Shown here in pieces: positions 24,246-33,264 of a stretch of DNA of 64,000 nucleotides; the first letter of the stretch is position 1; every line of letters begins with the position of its first letter. Where the stretch lies: the NCBI RefSeq assembly GCF_026013605.1, contig NZ_JAPDPJ010000026.1:1-64000 (forward strand). The letters run 5' to 3'. This stretch comes from Plebeiibacterium sediminum (GTDB lineage Bacteria > Bacteroidota > Bacteroidia > Bacteroidales > Marinilabiliaceae). The notes beneath the pieces were generated by a model. That model ran no database searches, was not told the origin of the DNA, and saw nothing but the letters and a program-made list of their open reading frames with translations. The translations under genes and the position numbers were made by a program.

Positions 24246-24833
24246 ATGGACGATAAAGATCTTTTAAATAAACTTTCGAGCGGTGATGAAGCTGCCTTTG
24301 AGCAGATATTTATCTTATACTATCAACCATTAGTAGTCTTTGCTAATAAGTTGGTATATGATATGGATATGGCTCGGGATCTTGTTCAGGGGGTGATTGT
24401 ACATTTTTATGAGAAGAGACAGGAAATACAGATACATACTTCACTTAAGGCTCATCTCTATCAGTCTGTACGCAACAGGTGTTTAAATCATTTAAAAAGG
24501 GAGCAGACTATCCGGAATCATCACTCATCATTGTTTGTTGAAAGTAAAGAGGCAGAAAGTGTTTTCCATGATATTATGGAAGAAACAGAATTGGAGCATC
24601 GAATCTTTCAAATTATAAAATCACTTCCCAAGCAATGTCAAAAGATCTTTGAGATGAGTCGGTTTCAAGGAAAAACAAATCAGGATATTGCAGATGAGTT
24701 ATCTATTTCAAAGCGAACAGTTGAAACGCAGATAAGTAATGCCTTAAAAAAGATGCGTCAAAAATTAGCACCCTATATTGGAGCTATAGCTATATTTGCA
24801 TTAATTAGTGCAGTGTATTTAGTATTTAGTTAA
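24246..24833 (+). CDS. ECF (FecI-type) RNA polymerase sigma factor with C-terminal hydrophobic segment
   Basis: 195 residues. The sigma-70 region 2 (about 10-85; F-E-Q-I-F-I-L-Y-Y-Q-P-L-V-V-F-A ... D-L-V-Q) is followed by region 4 (about 120-170; L-P-K-Q-C-Q-K-I-F-E-M-S-R-F-Q-G-K-T-N ... S-K-R-T-V-E) with an HTH. The last 20 residues (Y-I-G-A-I-A-I-F-A-L-I-S-A-V-Y-L-V-F-S) are hydrophobic enough to span or dock on the membrane. A FecR anti-sigma gene, TonB receptor and DUF4249 gene follow, so this sigma very probably drives that uptake locus in response to substrate binding at the receptor. Confidence 0.92.
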   Translation: MDDKDLLNKLSSGDEAAFEQIFILYYQPLVVFANKLVYDMDMARDLVQGVIVHFYEKRQEIQIHTSLKAHLYQSVRNRCLNHLKREQTIRNHHSSLFVESKEAESVFHDIMEETELEHRIFQIIKSLPKQCQKIFEMSRFQGKTNQDIADELSISKRTVETQISNALKKMRQKLAPYIGAIAIFALISAVYLVFS

Positions 24834-24926
24834 GAAACATTCTAAATACATTTTTCTTGAATTTTATTTACGTGTGAATTAAGTTAGGATTGTCATACTA
24901 CTACAAAACCTGTAAAATTATTGACT

Positions 24927-25070
24927 ATGGAATTTTTATTACAATTATTAGCTGAATTAATTAACCTTTCAGAAGAACCTGAAATGATGATAGAAAAAGG
25001 GTTTGAAGAAGTTGAAGTTGAGGGTGTTCCTGAACATGAAGAGTTTTTTAGTTTAATGCATTTTCATTAA
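24927..25070 (+). CDS. Short acidic hypothetical protein between sigma and anti-sigma genes
   Basis: A 47-codon frame (ATG to TAA) begins with a Leu-rich amphipathic helix (M-E-F-L-L-Q-L-L-A-E-L-I) and continues very acidic with a C-terminal F-S-L-M-H-F-H. It lies alone between the sigma gene and fecR, in the same direction. It could be a small peptide co-expressed with the system or a chance frame; no family known. Confidence 0.35.
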   Translation: MEFLLQLLAELINLSEEPEMMIEKGFEEVEVEGVPEHEEFFSLMHFH

Positions 25071-25105
25071 AATTCATAGTTGATATTGCTTAAATATTTA
25101 CTGTA

Positions 25106-26080
25106 GTGATTAATAAGAACGAAAATATACATCGAATTATAGTTGGATACTTGACCAATGATATTTCTGAGGAAGATTTGCTGACTCTTAATAACTGGAG
25201 AAATGCGTCTATTAAAAATCAGGAAGAATTTGATCATGTAAAATATCTATGGGAGAACAGCTCGTCTCTTAAGATGTTTTATGAAGTGGATGTGATGGAT
25301 GATTTAGAAAAGGTAAAACGTTCTTTAAATCTGAATCATCAAACAAAAGGGAAAAAAGTTAGTTTAATGAGCAACATTCAAAGAGTGGCTGCCATTGTTC
25401 TTCCTTTTATCATTCTGAGTTCTATTGGATATTTATATTGGAATGTTCCTGGATTTGGACGATTAACAGCTTTTAAATCTCATAATAAAGTAGAAAAGGT
25501 TGTTCTGCCCGATAGTTCTGTAGTGTTATTAAATAAGAATAGTAAGATTGTTTATAATAATTCTATAGCAACACAGGAAACGAGAGATGTTTACTTATAT
25601 GGAGAGGCATTTTTTGAAGTAGTTCATAATGATACTCGTTTTGTTGTAAATGTTAAGGATACTAAGGTTACAGTTCTTGGTACACAGTTTAATGTAAATC
25701 AACTTAAGGATAAATTATATGTATCAGTTGTTAGCGGTAAAGTTGGTGTTGATGCATATAAAAAACATGTAGAATTAACCAAAGGAGAAAGAGCTCTTGT
25801 GAGTAAAGGAAAATTACAGGAGGAAAATCTTTATCTCAATGATTTGTATTGGAAATCAGGTGTATTAAAGTTTGATCAAGCCTCATTAAAAGAGATTTGC
25901 ATCGACTTGAAGAATGCTTTTCCAGAAATAAAAAAGATTGTAATATTGGGAAAAGAAGTAGATACCAAAGTTACTACTACTTTTGAAAATCAATCGTTAG
26001 AGGAGATCATTGAAGAGTTGGAAATACATTTTAATAAAAAAATTACATTTAATGATTCGGTTTTGACAATCTCTGATTAA
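25106..26080 (+). CDS. FecR-family anti-sigma factor
   Basis: 324 residues from a GTG start (no ATG nearby). The cytoplasmic N-terminal part (about 1-93) contains the sigma-binding region and is followed by one membrane helix (about 94-112, A-A-I-V-L-P-F-I-I-L-S-S-I-G-Y). The periplasmic FecR domain (about 130-225; V-L-P-D-S-S-V-V-L-L-N, Y-G-E-A-F-F-E-V, V-L-G-T-Q-F-N-V) precedes the C-terminal DUF4974-type domain (about 250-322). It holds the ECF sigma inactive until the TonB receptor's N-terminal domain signals through the periplasm. The receptor gene follows 39 bases later. Confidence 0.93.
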   Translation: MINKNENIHRIIVGYLTNDISEEDLLTLNNWRNASIKNQEEFDHVKYLWENSSSLKMFYEVDVMDDLEKVKRSLNLNHQTKGKKVSLMSNIQRVAAIVLPFIILSSIGYLYWNVPGFGRLTAFKSHNKVEKVVLPDSSVVLLNKNSKIVYNNSIATQETRDVYLYGEAFFEVVHNDTRFVVNVKDTKVTVLGTQFNVNQLKDKLYVSVVSGKVGVDAYKKHVELTKGERALVSKGKLQEENLYLNDLYWKSGVLKFDQASLKEICIDLKNAFPEIKKIVILGKEVDTKVTTTFENQSLEEIIEELEIHFNKKITFNDSVLTISD

Positions 26081-26119
26081 ATTCGCAAGAATTTATCGAA
26101 ATTGTTATAAATCTGTTAA

Positions 26120-28780
26120 ATGCCCCACACGAAGATTGTTAAATATATTTTAGTAATATTTTTATTAGCAGTTGCTCCTAAGTATATTTATGGACAAGCT
26201 TCGTTACTTGAAAAAGAAATTACAATTCCTAAAACTACCGGTTCAACAGTTGAAATATTAAAACTTATTGAACAAAGTATCGGAATCCCGTTTAGCTATA
26301 GCAATAAACTTTGTTTAAAAGATCATATTCAATTATCTGCAAATAGAAATTCCATTAAAGGTTTTATTTATGAAATTTTTAATGATTGCTCTTTCCAAAT
26401 TTCTGAAAAGAAAAATAAAATAATTATAGTACCGGATACAAGTATTCCTCTGGTAAAAAAATATAATATCCATGGATTCGTCAATCGTTTAAAAGATAGT
26501 GAGTCGCTTATAGGAGCTTCTGTTTATAATTCTTTTAATTGGCAGGGAGTCAATACCAATAATTTCGGATACTATAATTTAGACTTAGAAGAAGGTGAGG
26601 TAGTACTAAATTGCTCCTATGTAGGATTTCAAAGTGTTCAGCATCGTTTTGAGTTAAAGAAAGACACTGTTATAAATTTTTTACTAAAGGAAAATACACT
26701 GATAAGTGAAATTCCTGTAGTGAGCTTTATTACACCTGAAGGGATTAATTCAACCCGAAATAGTACAATAAATGTACCTGTTGAACAAATACGAAAAGTA
26801 CCATCTTTTTTAGGTGAAGTTGATGTAGCCAGAACGTTACAATTATTACCAGGTATAAATGGAGGAAGTGAGGGAGTAAGTGGTTTGTATGTACGAGGCG
26901 GAGGAGCCGATCAGAATTTGTTTTTGATTGATGATGTTCCTGTGTATAATATTTCACATTTACTGGGATTCTTTTCTGTGTTTAATGAAGATGCCATTAA
27001 TAAAGTTACTATTACAAAAGGAGGATTTCCTGCACGATATGGTGGTCGTTTGTCTTCTGTTGTAGATGTAAGATTAAAGGATGGAAATAATGAAAGTATT
27101 CATGGTACTGCCAGTCTTGGAATGATGTCTTCTAAACTAGCTTTAAACGGCCCTTTGTATAAAGATAAAACAACGTTTAGTGTCTCTTTCAGAAGATCTT
27201 ACTATGATTTAGTTTCTTATTTAATACGGCGCTCCAGCAATTCACGTACATCATTTTATTTTTATGATTCAAATGCAAAAGTTAGTCATAAAATTAATGA
27301 TAAAAACAGACTTTATCTTAGTTTCTATGGAGGAAAGGATCGTGTTTATACTAAATATAATTTTAATAAAGTACGTAATCCCAATCAACCAGATGATGGA
27401 AATGAACAGATTGATGTCAATGATGAGAATTATTCAGGTTGGGGAAATACCGTTGCGTCATTAAGGTGGAATAAGATATACAATGATAAGATATTCTCTA
27501 ATATTTCATTGGCATATAGTCAATATTCATATTCTGTTGGATTTGAAGAACATTTAATCACTAATGATGAAGACTGGAATTATTTCGAGCAGAAGTATTA
27601 TAGTGGCATTAAGGATTACATGGCGAAAACAGATTTTGATTATTATTTAACGCCTAATCATCATGTTCGGTTTGGTGGTAACTATATTTTTCATACGTTT
27701 AATCCTGGAGCTGATTTAATTCGCGAATCCTATAATTCGGAAGTGGTTGTTGATTCTACAATCGGAGGTAATGATGTGTATGGTAATGAGTTTTATTTTT
27801 ACTTAGAGGATGATTTTAATCTTACGCATAGTATTAAACTTAATGCCGGAATACATACTTCGCTTTATGGAATCAAAGATAAATTATATCATTCATGGCA
27901 ACCTCGTTTATCTGTAAGATATTTAATGTTTCCTAAGTTTGCATTAAAGGGGTCTTTTTCAAAAATGACACAATATATTCATCTTCTAACTTCGTCGTCG
28001 GTTTCGTTACCAACTGATTTGTGGATCCCTGTTACCGAAAACATAAAACCTCAGCATGCAACACAGTATTCTGTGGGTGGTAAATTAGAGATAAACAAAG
28101 GCTTTGATTTGTCAGTAATTGGTTACTATAAGTATTATGATAATTTATTGGCCTATGGAGAAGAGTCGGCGTCGAATTTATATTCAAATATTATAGATAA
28201 TAATCTTGTAGCAGGAAAAGGACAGTCAAAAGGAATAGAAATGTTAATCCATAAGAGAACCGGAAAGTTTACAGGTTGGGTAGGATATACATTAGCCAAA
28301 TCCACTCAACGGTTTATTGAAATAAATGAAGGTCATAGTTTTCCTACAACAAATGATAGAAGACATGATATTGGGATTTTTGGAAATTATGTTTTGAATA
28401 ATAAAATTGATTTTTCTGCAACTTGGTTGTTTGGATCAGGAAATACAGTAACTCTTCCGTCTCAAAAGTATTATAGTCCAGCCTTACCAACAAGTGGAGT
28501 AGGTGTAAATGATGGGTATTCGGAGTATATTTCTACTTACAATGGCTATAAAATGCCTGTTTTCCATCGTTTAGATGTAGGTGTAAATTTAAGAAAGAAG
28601 AATAGATTAGGGGAGCGAATATGGAGTATGGGAATTTATAATGTTTATGGACATCAGAATGCTTTTTCGCTATATTTTTCAAATGAGGAGGATGGTGCTG
28701 GTAATATAAACAGAGAGTTAAGACAATTGAGTATTTTTCCTTTTCCTTTACCTTACTTAAGATATACCTTAAGATTTTAA
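26120..28780 (+). CDS. TonB-dependent outer-membrane receptor with signalling (STN) domain
   Basis: 886 residues: signal peptide (about 1-25, ending I-Y-G-Q-A), then an STN-type signalling domain (about 32-110). A carboxypeptidase-regulatory-like domain (about 117-195; G-A-S-V-Y-N ... N-F-G-Y-Y-N-L) leads to the plug (about 205-330; Y-V-R-G-G-G-A-D-Q-N-L-F-L-I-D-D-V-P-V-Y) and a 22-strand barrel ending in aromatic Phe (R-Y-T-L-R-F). It imports a substrate at the cost of proton-motive force and signals to FecR. Unlike SusC receptors it is paired with a DUF4249 lipoprotein rather than SusD. The substrate is unknown. Confidence 0.93.
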   Translation: MPHTKIVKYILVIFLLAVAPKYIYGQASLLEKEITIPKTTGSTVEILKLIEQSIGIPFSYSNKLCLKDHIQLSANRNSIKGFIYEIFNDCSFQISEKKNKIIIVPDTSIPLVKKYNIHGFVNRLKDSESLIGASVYNSFNWQGVNTNNFGYYNLDLEEGEVVLNCSYVGFQSVQHRFELKKDTVINFLLKENTLISEIPVVSFITPEGINSTRNSTINVPVEQIRKVPSFLGEVDVARTLQLLPGINGGSEGVSGLYVRGGGADQNLFLIDDVPVYNISHLLGFFSVFNEDAINKVTITKGGFPARYGGRLSSVVDVRLKDGNNESIHGTASLGMMSSKLALNGPLYKDKTTFSVSFRRSYYDLVSYLIRRSSNSRTSFYFYDSNAKVSHKINDKNRLYLSFYGGKDRVYTKYNFNKVRNPNQPDDGNEQIDVNDENYSGWGNTVASLRWNKIYNDKIFSNISLAYSQYSYSVGFEEHLITNDEDWNYFEQKYYSGIKDYMAKTDFDYYLTPNHHVRFGGNYIFHTFNPGADLIRESYNSEVVVDSTIGGNDVYGNEFYFYLEDDFNLTHSIKLNAGIHTSLYGIKDKLYHSWQPRLSVRYLMFPKFALKGSFSKMTQYIHLLTSSSVSLPTDLWIPVTENIKPQHATQYSVGGKLEINKGFDLSVIGYYKYYDNLLAYGEESASNLYSNIIDNNLVAGKGQSKGIEMLIHKRTGKFTGWVGYTLAKSTQRFIEINEGHSFPTTNDRRHDIGIFGNYVLNNKIDFSATWLFGSGNTVTLPSQKYYSPALPTSGVGVNDGYSEYISTYNGYKMPVFHRLDVGVNLRKKNRLGERIWSMGIYNVYGHQNAFSLYFSNEEDGAGNINRELRQLSIFPFPLPYLRYTLRF

Positions 28781-28793
28781 TAGATTTGTATTG

Positions 28794-29780
28794 ATGAGAA
28801 ATCAAGAACATATAAAAGCCATTCAAGCTAAAATATTTAGCTCAAAACGTGTAATTTGTTATGCGTTAATGTTTTTGTGTGTTATGTGTTTTTTTTCGTG
28901 CGAAAAAAGTATTGATTATCAGATCGAAAATCAAAAATCAAGAGTTGTGGTATATGCTTTTCCTATGCCAGATAGTACATTCCAAATTCATGTTAGTAAT
29001 ACAACAGATATATTATCACAAAAAGAATTTGAGGAAATTGATCATGTTGCAATCCAATATAGGGTTAATAGTGAAAGTTTAATTACAACTAATTATCCTA
29101 AAGGAGAAGAGTGGTACTCAATAGGAGATGCAAATCTTCAGAGTAAGGATACTGTTAATTTACAATTGAACGTAAATGATAGTGTTGTGGTTGCTGCTCA
29201 AACTATAATACCTGAGCCAATTCAAATATTAATGGTTGATACATTGCGAGTATTGGAATATAATGAAGATGATGTGGAAGAGGAAATGCTTAAATGTGAT
29301 CTGAGTATTTTTGATCCTGCTGGAGTTAATAATTTTTACCAGATCAGAGTTGATTCCTATACAATAACTGAAGAGAATGGTATTGAAAACAGAACTATAG
29401 AAACGGTTGATATACTTGAGAAAGATAAAGTTTTTATTTCGCAGGATTATGAAGCAACCTTACTTGCAGAAATTGATTACCAAAGTAGTTTCGACGATTA
29501 TTTAATAAATGGTCAGTATTATGCCATTTCATTTTCAATACCCAATAGATATATTCTAAATGCCGGCATCGAAGAAAAACGGGTGTTGCATTTTTATTTG
29601 TACTCCCTTTCTCCTGAATACTACAAGTATATACGTTCTGTTTCAGAACAGGAAGCTTTTAGAGAAGATCCTTTTTATGAGCAATCCAATGTTTATACAA
29701 ATATAACCAATGGATTAGGAGTGGTTGCCGGATTAGCTATGGATGTAGATTCTTTGACGATCTTTGATAATTTAAAATGA
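28794..29780 (+). CDS. DUF4249 lipoprotein, partner of the TonB receptor
   Basis: 328 residues from ATG 28794 (a TTG three bases earlier is not preferred). The hydrophobic stretch at residues 20-35 ends in F-F-S-C-E-K-S, lipid-attachment Cys36; the N-terminal charged region is longer than usual, so an internal ATG (28869) is an alternative start. The rest is beta-rich with F-Q-I-H-V-S-N-T-T-D-I-L and Y-D-S-Y-type segments typical of DUF4249. These lipoproteins are regularly encoded after TonB receptors of this kind and may assist substrate capture at the cell surface. Confidence 0.85.
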   Translation: MRNQEHIKAIQAKIFSSKRVICYALMFLCVMCFFSCEKSIDYQIENQKSRVVVYAFPMPDSTFQIHVSNTTDILSQKEFEEIDHVAIQYRVNSESLITTNYPKGEEWYSIGDANLQSKDTVNLQLNVNDSVVVAAQTIIPEPIQILMVDTLRVLEYNEDDVEEEMLKCDLSIFDPAGVNNFYQIRVDSYTITEENGIENRTIETVDILEKDKVFISQDYEATLLAEIDYQSSFDDYLINGQYYAISFSIPNRYILNAGIEEKRVLHFYLYSLSPEYYKYIRSVSEQEAFREDPFYEQSNVYTNITNGLGVVAGLAMDVDSLTIFDNLK

Positions 29781-29916
29781 ACTATTTTTAAATTTATAGG
29801 TTTCTATATTTTTAATAAAAATTATTTTTGTCATAACTTAAGAATGAATTAATTCGTAATTTGGCAAATTCTAAAGTATTCAAAAACAAAAAAAATTGAA
29901 ATAAGATATATTAATT

Positions 29917-30912
29917 ATGGCATTATTTGAAAAAATGGATTTAGGTGCGAGTGATGAAAATAAAAATACAGCATCTGAAGTTGAAAAAACAAAAGTGTTA
30001 ATAATCGGATCTGGTCCTGCAGGATATACAGCTGCAATTTACGCAGCAAGAGCAAATTTAAGCCCTGTATTATACGAAGGAATGCAGCCTGGAGGTCAGT
30101 TAACAACAACTACTGAAGTTGAAAATTTCCCAGGTTACCCTGAAGGGATAACAGGTCCTGCTATGATGGAAGATCTTAAAAATCAAGCGTCACGTTTTGG
30201 AACAGATATTCGTTTTGGATATGCTACAGCTACTGATCTTTCTCAAAGACCGTTTAAAGTTACTGTTGATGGAAATAAAGTGATTGAAACAGAAGCTTTA
30301 ATTATTGCTACTGGTGCAACAGCAAAATATTTGGGTTTAGAAGATGAGCAAAAGTATGCCGGCGGAGGAGTTTCTGCTTGTGCTACGTGTGATGGATTCT
30401 TCTATAGAGGAAAAGATGTTGCTGTTGTAGGTGGTGGAGATACTGCCTGTGAAGAAGCAATGTATTTAGCAGGATTGGCTAAAAAAGTATATTTAATTGT
30501 ACGACGTGATGTGTTAAGAGCTTCAAAAGTAATGCAAGATCGTTTGTTGGCTACAGAAAATATTGAAGTACTTTGGAAACATCAAACCAAAGGGTTAACT
30601 GGAGATGGTGTTGTTGAAGGTGCCGTATTGGTAAAAAATAAAGGAGAAGAAAATGAAGAGGAAGTGAAAATTGCTATTGATGGTTTCTTCCTTGCTATTG
30701 GTCACTCTCCAAATTCTGAAATCTTTAAAGATTATCTTGATACGGATGAAGTAGGATATATTAAAACGATAAATGGTACTTCAAAAACTAATGTTCCAGG
30801 TGTATTTGCTTGTGGTGATGTAATGGATAATCAATATCGTCAAGCTGTTACAGCTGCAGGTTCCGGATGTAAGGCTGCAATTGATGCAGAACGCTTTTTA
30901 AGCGAAAATTAA
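29917..30912 (+). CDS. trxB: Thioredoxin-disulfide reductase
   Basis: 331 residues. FAD-binding G-S-G-P-A-G-Y-T-A-A-I-Y-A-A (about 31-44), redox-active C-A-T-C (about 155-158), NADPH-binding G-G-G-D-T-A-C-E-E-A (about 174-183) and the C-terminal G-D-V-M-D (about 302-306) are all present. It passes electrons from NADPH to thioredoxin in the cytoplasm. An N-terminal extension of about 22 residues precedes the usual start. A terminator hairpin follows at 30939, and that hairpin carries the next gene's promoter. Confidence 0.95.
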   Translation: MALFEKMDLGASDENKNTASEVEKTKVLIIGSGPAGYTAAIYAARANLSPVLYEGMQPGGQLTTTTEVENFPGYPEGITGPAMMEDLKNQASRFGTDIRFGYATATDLSQRPFKVTVDGNKVIETEALIIATGATAKYLGLEDEQKYAGGGVSACATCDGFFYRGKDVAVVGGGDTACEEAMYLAGLAKKVYLIVRRDVLRASKVMQDRLLATENIEVLWKHQTKGLTGDGVVEGAVLVKNKGEENEEEVKIAIDGFFLAIGHSPNSEIFKDYLDTDEVGYIKTINGTSKTNVPGVFACGDVMDNQYRQAVTAAGSGCKAAIDAERFLSEN

Positions 30913-30929
30913 TAACTCAGAATTTTTAA

Positions 30930-30958
30930 TTGATATATAAAGGAAGACCTTATCTTTG
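30930..30958 (+). promoter_or_regulatory. Promoter of the DUF4922-SpoIID genes
   Basis: TTG (30930-30932), an 18-base spacer and TATCTTTG (30951-30958) fit the Bacteroidota sigma consensus. Transcription would begin near 30964, giving a leader of about 16 bases before ATG 30980. Confidence 0.6.
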
Positions 30959-30979
30959 TGTGAGGTCTTCCTTTTTTTT
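30939..30979 (+). terminator. trxB terminator containing the next promoter in its loop
   Basis: A perfect 12-bp stem (AAAGGAAGACCT / AGGTCTTCCTTT, 30939-30950 with 30963-30974) is followed by a T-run up to 30979. The 12-base loop is TATCTTTGTGTG, whose first eight bases match the Bacteroidota -7 element. Confidence 0.85.
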
Positions 30980-31897
30980 ATGAAATTGAATAATTCAAAT
31001 ATAGCATTCAGGTTTAATGCAGATTTTGTAAATGGCAGTAAGTCCATTAATTTAGCCGATTCTGAAATTCAGGTTTTATGGGTATCTGAACCTCTTCAAA
31101 CTCTGGGTATGTTTAATTCACTATCAGGCAAAGACTGTGATTTTTGTGATCTGATAAAGAAAAATCCAGAAAATAGGCAGGATGTTATTCTTGCTAAGTA
31201 TATCAATAAATCTATAAAACATTCCATCTTTCAGTCTTATTCTATTTTAGTAGATTTAAAGCATCATCGACATAAGGATATTGAAAAAGTAAAAGACATG
31301 CTTTTGATGGCCAATGATCACAAGAACATGGCTGTTTTATGCGATGGAATTTCCTATCCGGATGCAGAAAAAAAGCACTTTTATTTAAAGTTGGTGCACA
31401 GCAAATATTTTCCTCTGATTGATAGTATTGTTCATGGTAACAATTTGATGTCGTTTTTTGAAGGTGTTAAAGGGAGTGTATTTATACTGGACAAAAGTGT
31501 TCGGTCTGCAATTGTTTTAAAGGGTCAGGATCTGGAATGGATCTTTCATGTATATCTTGAAATAGAAAATATTCTGGGCAGGAGTTATTCGTTGTCAAAA
31601 TATCCATTTATTAATTGTTTTACCTATAAACATGAAAAAGATTACTTTTTGGTAGTTTTTCCAAGAGTGGTGCATAAGCCAACTGAATATTATGACAGAT
31701 CTTCATCGCAAATAAAAATTATCCCGGGAGTTTTTGAATTAATTGGTCTGTTTATCACTGGTGACAGGCTAAGTTTTCAAAATTTAAATAAAGACTCAAT
31801 TAAGCGTATTTTTGAGCAAATTTCTTATAGCTTTACTAATCTGATGGAAATAATAACTCCGTTAAAACAAAAATTAAAAGAAGAATACAGCTCCTGA
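30980..31897 (+). CDS. DUF4922 protein (nucleotidyltransferase-like, HIT-related family)
   Basis: 305 residues from ATG 30980. Upstream in-frame GTG at 30956 lies inside the trxB terminator and is unlikely. DUF4922 proteins resemble GDP-L-galactose phosphorylase-like members of the HIT superfamily; here N-terminal C-D-F-C-D-L (about 48-53) could be part of a metal site, and W-V-S-E-P-L and F-P-R-V-V-H-K-P segments fit the family. The gene is followed 26 bases later by a SpoIID/LytB gene, a conserved Bacteroidota pairing. Activity not established. Confidence 0.75.
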   Translation: MKLNNSNIAFRFNADFVNGSKSINLADSEIQVLWVSEPLQTLGMFNSLSGKDCDFCDLIKKNPENRQDVILAKYINKSIKHSIFQSYSILVDLKHHRHKDIEKVKDMLLMANDHKNMAVLCDGISYPDAEKKHFYLKLVHSKYFPLIDSIVHGNNLMSFFEGVKGSVFILDKSVRSAIVLKGQDLEWIFHVYLEIENILGRSYSLSKYPFINCFTYKHEKDYFLVVFPRVVHKPTEYYDRSSSQIKIIPGVFELIGLFITGDRLSFQNLNKDSIKRIFEQISYSFTNLMEIITPLKQKLKEEYSS

Positions 31898-31923
31898 ATA
31901 TTAAAAAAATAATTAATCAGCTT

Positions 31924-33204
31924 ATGAATTTACCGAATCTAGTCATTGATATTCTTAAAAGCGAAAGTGCTTTTATTTCTTTAGATGGAAAATATTTTTT
32001 GGGCGAAACGCAACGTCGTTTGTCTGGAGATTGGAGCATGTATGTTAAAGATGGTAAGATTTATCTTGAAAATGATAAGGAAATCATTATAGAGGACGAA
32101 GAAACCACTTTTATCCCCATGGAATGGTCGGATAGTTATTTTATAATAAAGGAAACGGGCAGTGTTGTTTCTGATAAAAACTATTTTAAAGGAGCTATAG
32201 AAGTTTCTATACAGGAGGGTGAAATAGTAGTTTCTAACAGGGTTGATGTTGACTTTTTTATTAGTAGTTTAATGGATAAGCATTTTGCTAATAATAAGCA
32301 ATTGGAATTTTTAAAAGTAATGGCCATTGTTTATAGAAGCTATTTTTTAAAATTTAATAAAGAACTAAATAGTACGTCTTTAATATCAGATGGAAAACTT
32401 GGTGAACAATTGTTGTTTGTTAAAAATCTAATAAGCCCGAATCCGCAGCAATTAAAATTTCTATATAAAGGTATTTCACTTGTAGGAAATGAACTATCAC
32501 GTCAGGCAGTTCAGGATACTGAAGGATTAGCTCTTTTTTGTAATAGTCATATAATGGCTTTACCATATACCTATTGCTGTGGTGGAATTACCGAAGGTGG
32601 TTTTTATAGAGGGGATAAAATTTTACGAGATAATTTACATATCAGGAATGATTATTCAAATGAAATGACCATCCCTGTTGGCAGCGAAACAGAATTGAAG
32701 AACTGGATATTTAAACCTGAAGAAAGTTTTTGTGGAACTAAGGATAAAGAATTAATACAAGGTTTAATTAGTGAAGATATTGGGGATAGAAACGAGTTAT
32801 ATCGTTGGAATAAAAGGATCAATGAAATAACTTTAATTGAAGTTTTACAAAGTATTTTTGATAAGGCTGTTAAGGAAGTTGTTGGAATAGTGATTCAGGA
32901 AAGGTCTGCTGCTGGTACAATAACAAAAATTGAAATACAGAGTGGTGAAGAGGTGTTGTTATTAGAGAAATATGATTTACTGTACTTTGCTTCGTTATTG
33001 GACCTACCAAGTTTAACCTTTGTTGTTAGTGAATCAGTAAAGGATAATATGGGGAAGAATGTTTTTAATTTTAATGGAGCAGGAAGAGGGCATAGAGCCG
33101 GTGTTTGTATGCTTGGAGCAATGGCCATGTCGGAGCAAGGGAAAACGATGCAAGAAATTATACATCATTATTATAAAGATATTTATATTGCAAAACAATA
33201 TTAA
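31924..33204 (+). CDS. SpoIID/LytB domain protein
   Basis: 426 residues without an obvious signal peptide. The SpoIID core spans about 85-235 (G-A-I-E-V-S-I, L-K-V-M-A-I-V-Y-R-S-Y-F) and the C-terminal hallmark G-A-G-R-G-H-R-A-G-V-C-M-L-G-A-M-A-M lies near 381-398, with I-I-H-H-Y-Y-K at 411-417. SpoIID proteins cleave glycan strands of peptidoglycan in sporulating Firmicutes; the Bacteroidota versions are not sporulation genes and their role is unclear. Probably co-transcribed with DUF4922. A strong hairpin follows. Confidence 0.85.
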   Translation: MNLPNLVIDILKSESAFISLDGKYFLGETQRRLSGDWSMYVKDGKIYLENDKEIIIEDEETTFIPMEWSDSYFIIKETGSVVSDKNYFKGAIEVSIQEGEIVVSNRVDVDFFISSLMDKHFANNKQLEFLKVMAIVYRSYFLKFNKELNSTSLISDGKLGEQLLFVKNLISPNPQQLKFLYKGISLVGNELSRQAVQDTEGLALFCNSHIMALPYTYCCGGITEGGFYRGDKILRDNLHIRNDYSNEMTIPVGSETELKNWIFKPEESFCGTKDKELIQGLISEDIGDRNELYRWNKRINEITLIEVLQSIFDKAVKEVVGIVIQERSAAGTITKIEIQSGEEVLLLEKYDLLYFASLLDLPSLTFVVSESVKDNMGKNVFNFNGAGRGHRAGVCMLGAMAMSEQGKTMQEIIHHYYKDIYIAKQY

Positions 33205-33208
33205 TAAA

Positions 33209-33241
33209 AAAGAGGCTACTTTTTTGAGTAGCCTCTTTTTT
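33209..33241. terminator. Bidirectional terminator
   Basis: The stem AGAGGCTACT / AGTAGCCTCT with a 6-base loop has an A-run on the left and T-run on the right. It separates the convergent SpoIID (plus) and oxoamine synthase (minus) genes. Confidence 0.88.
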
Positions 33242-33264
33242 TTGTAATCTTTATGTAGTAGTGC

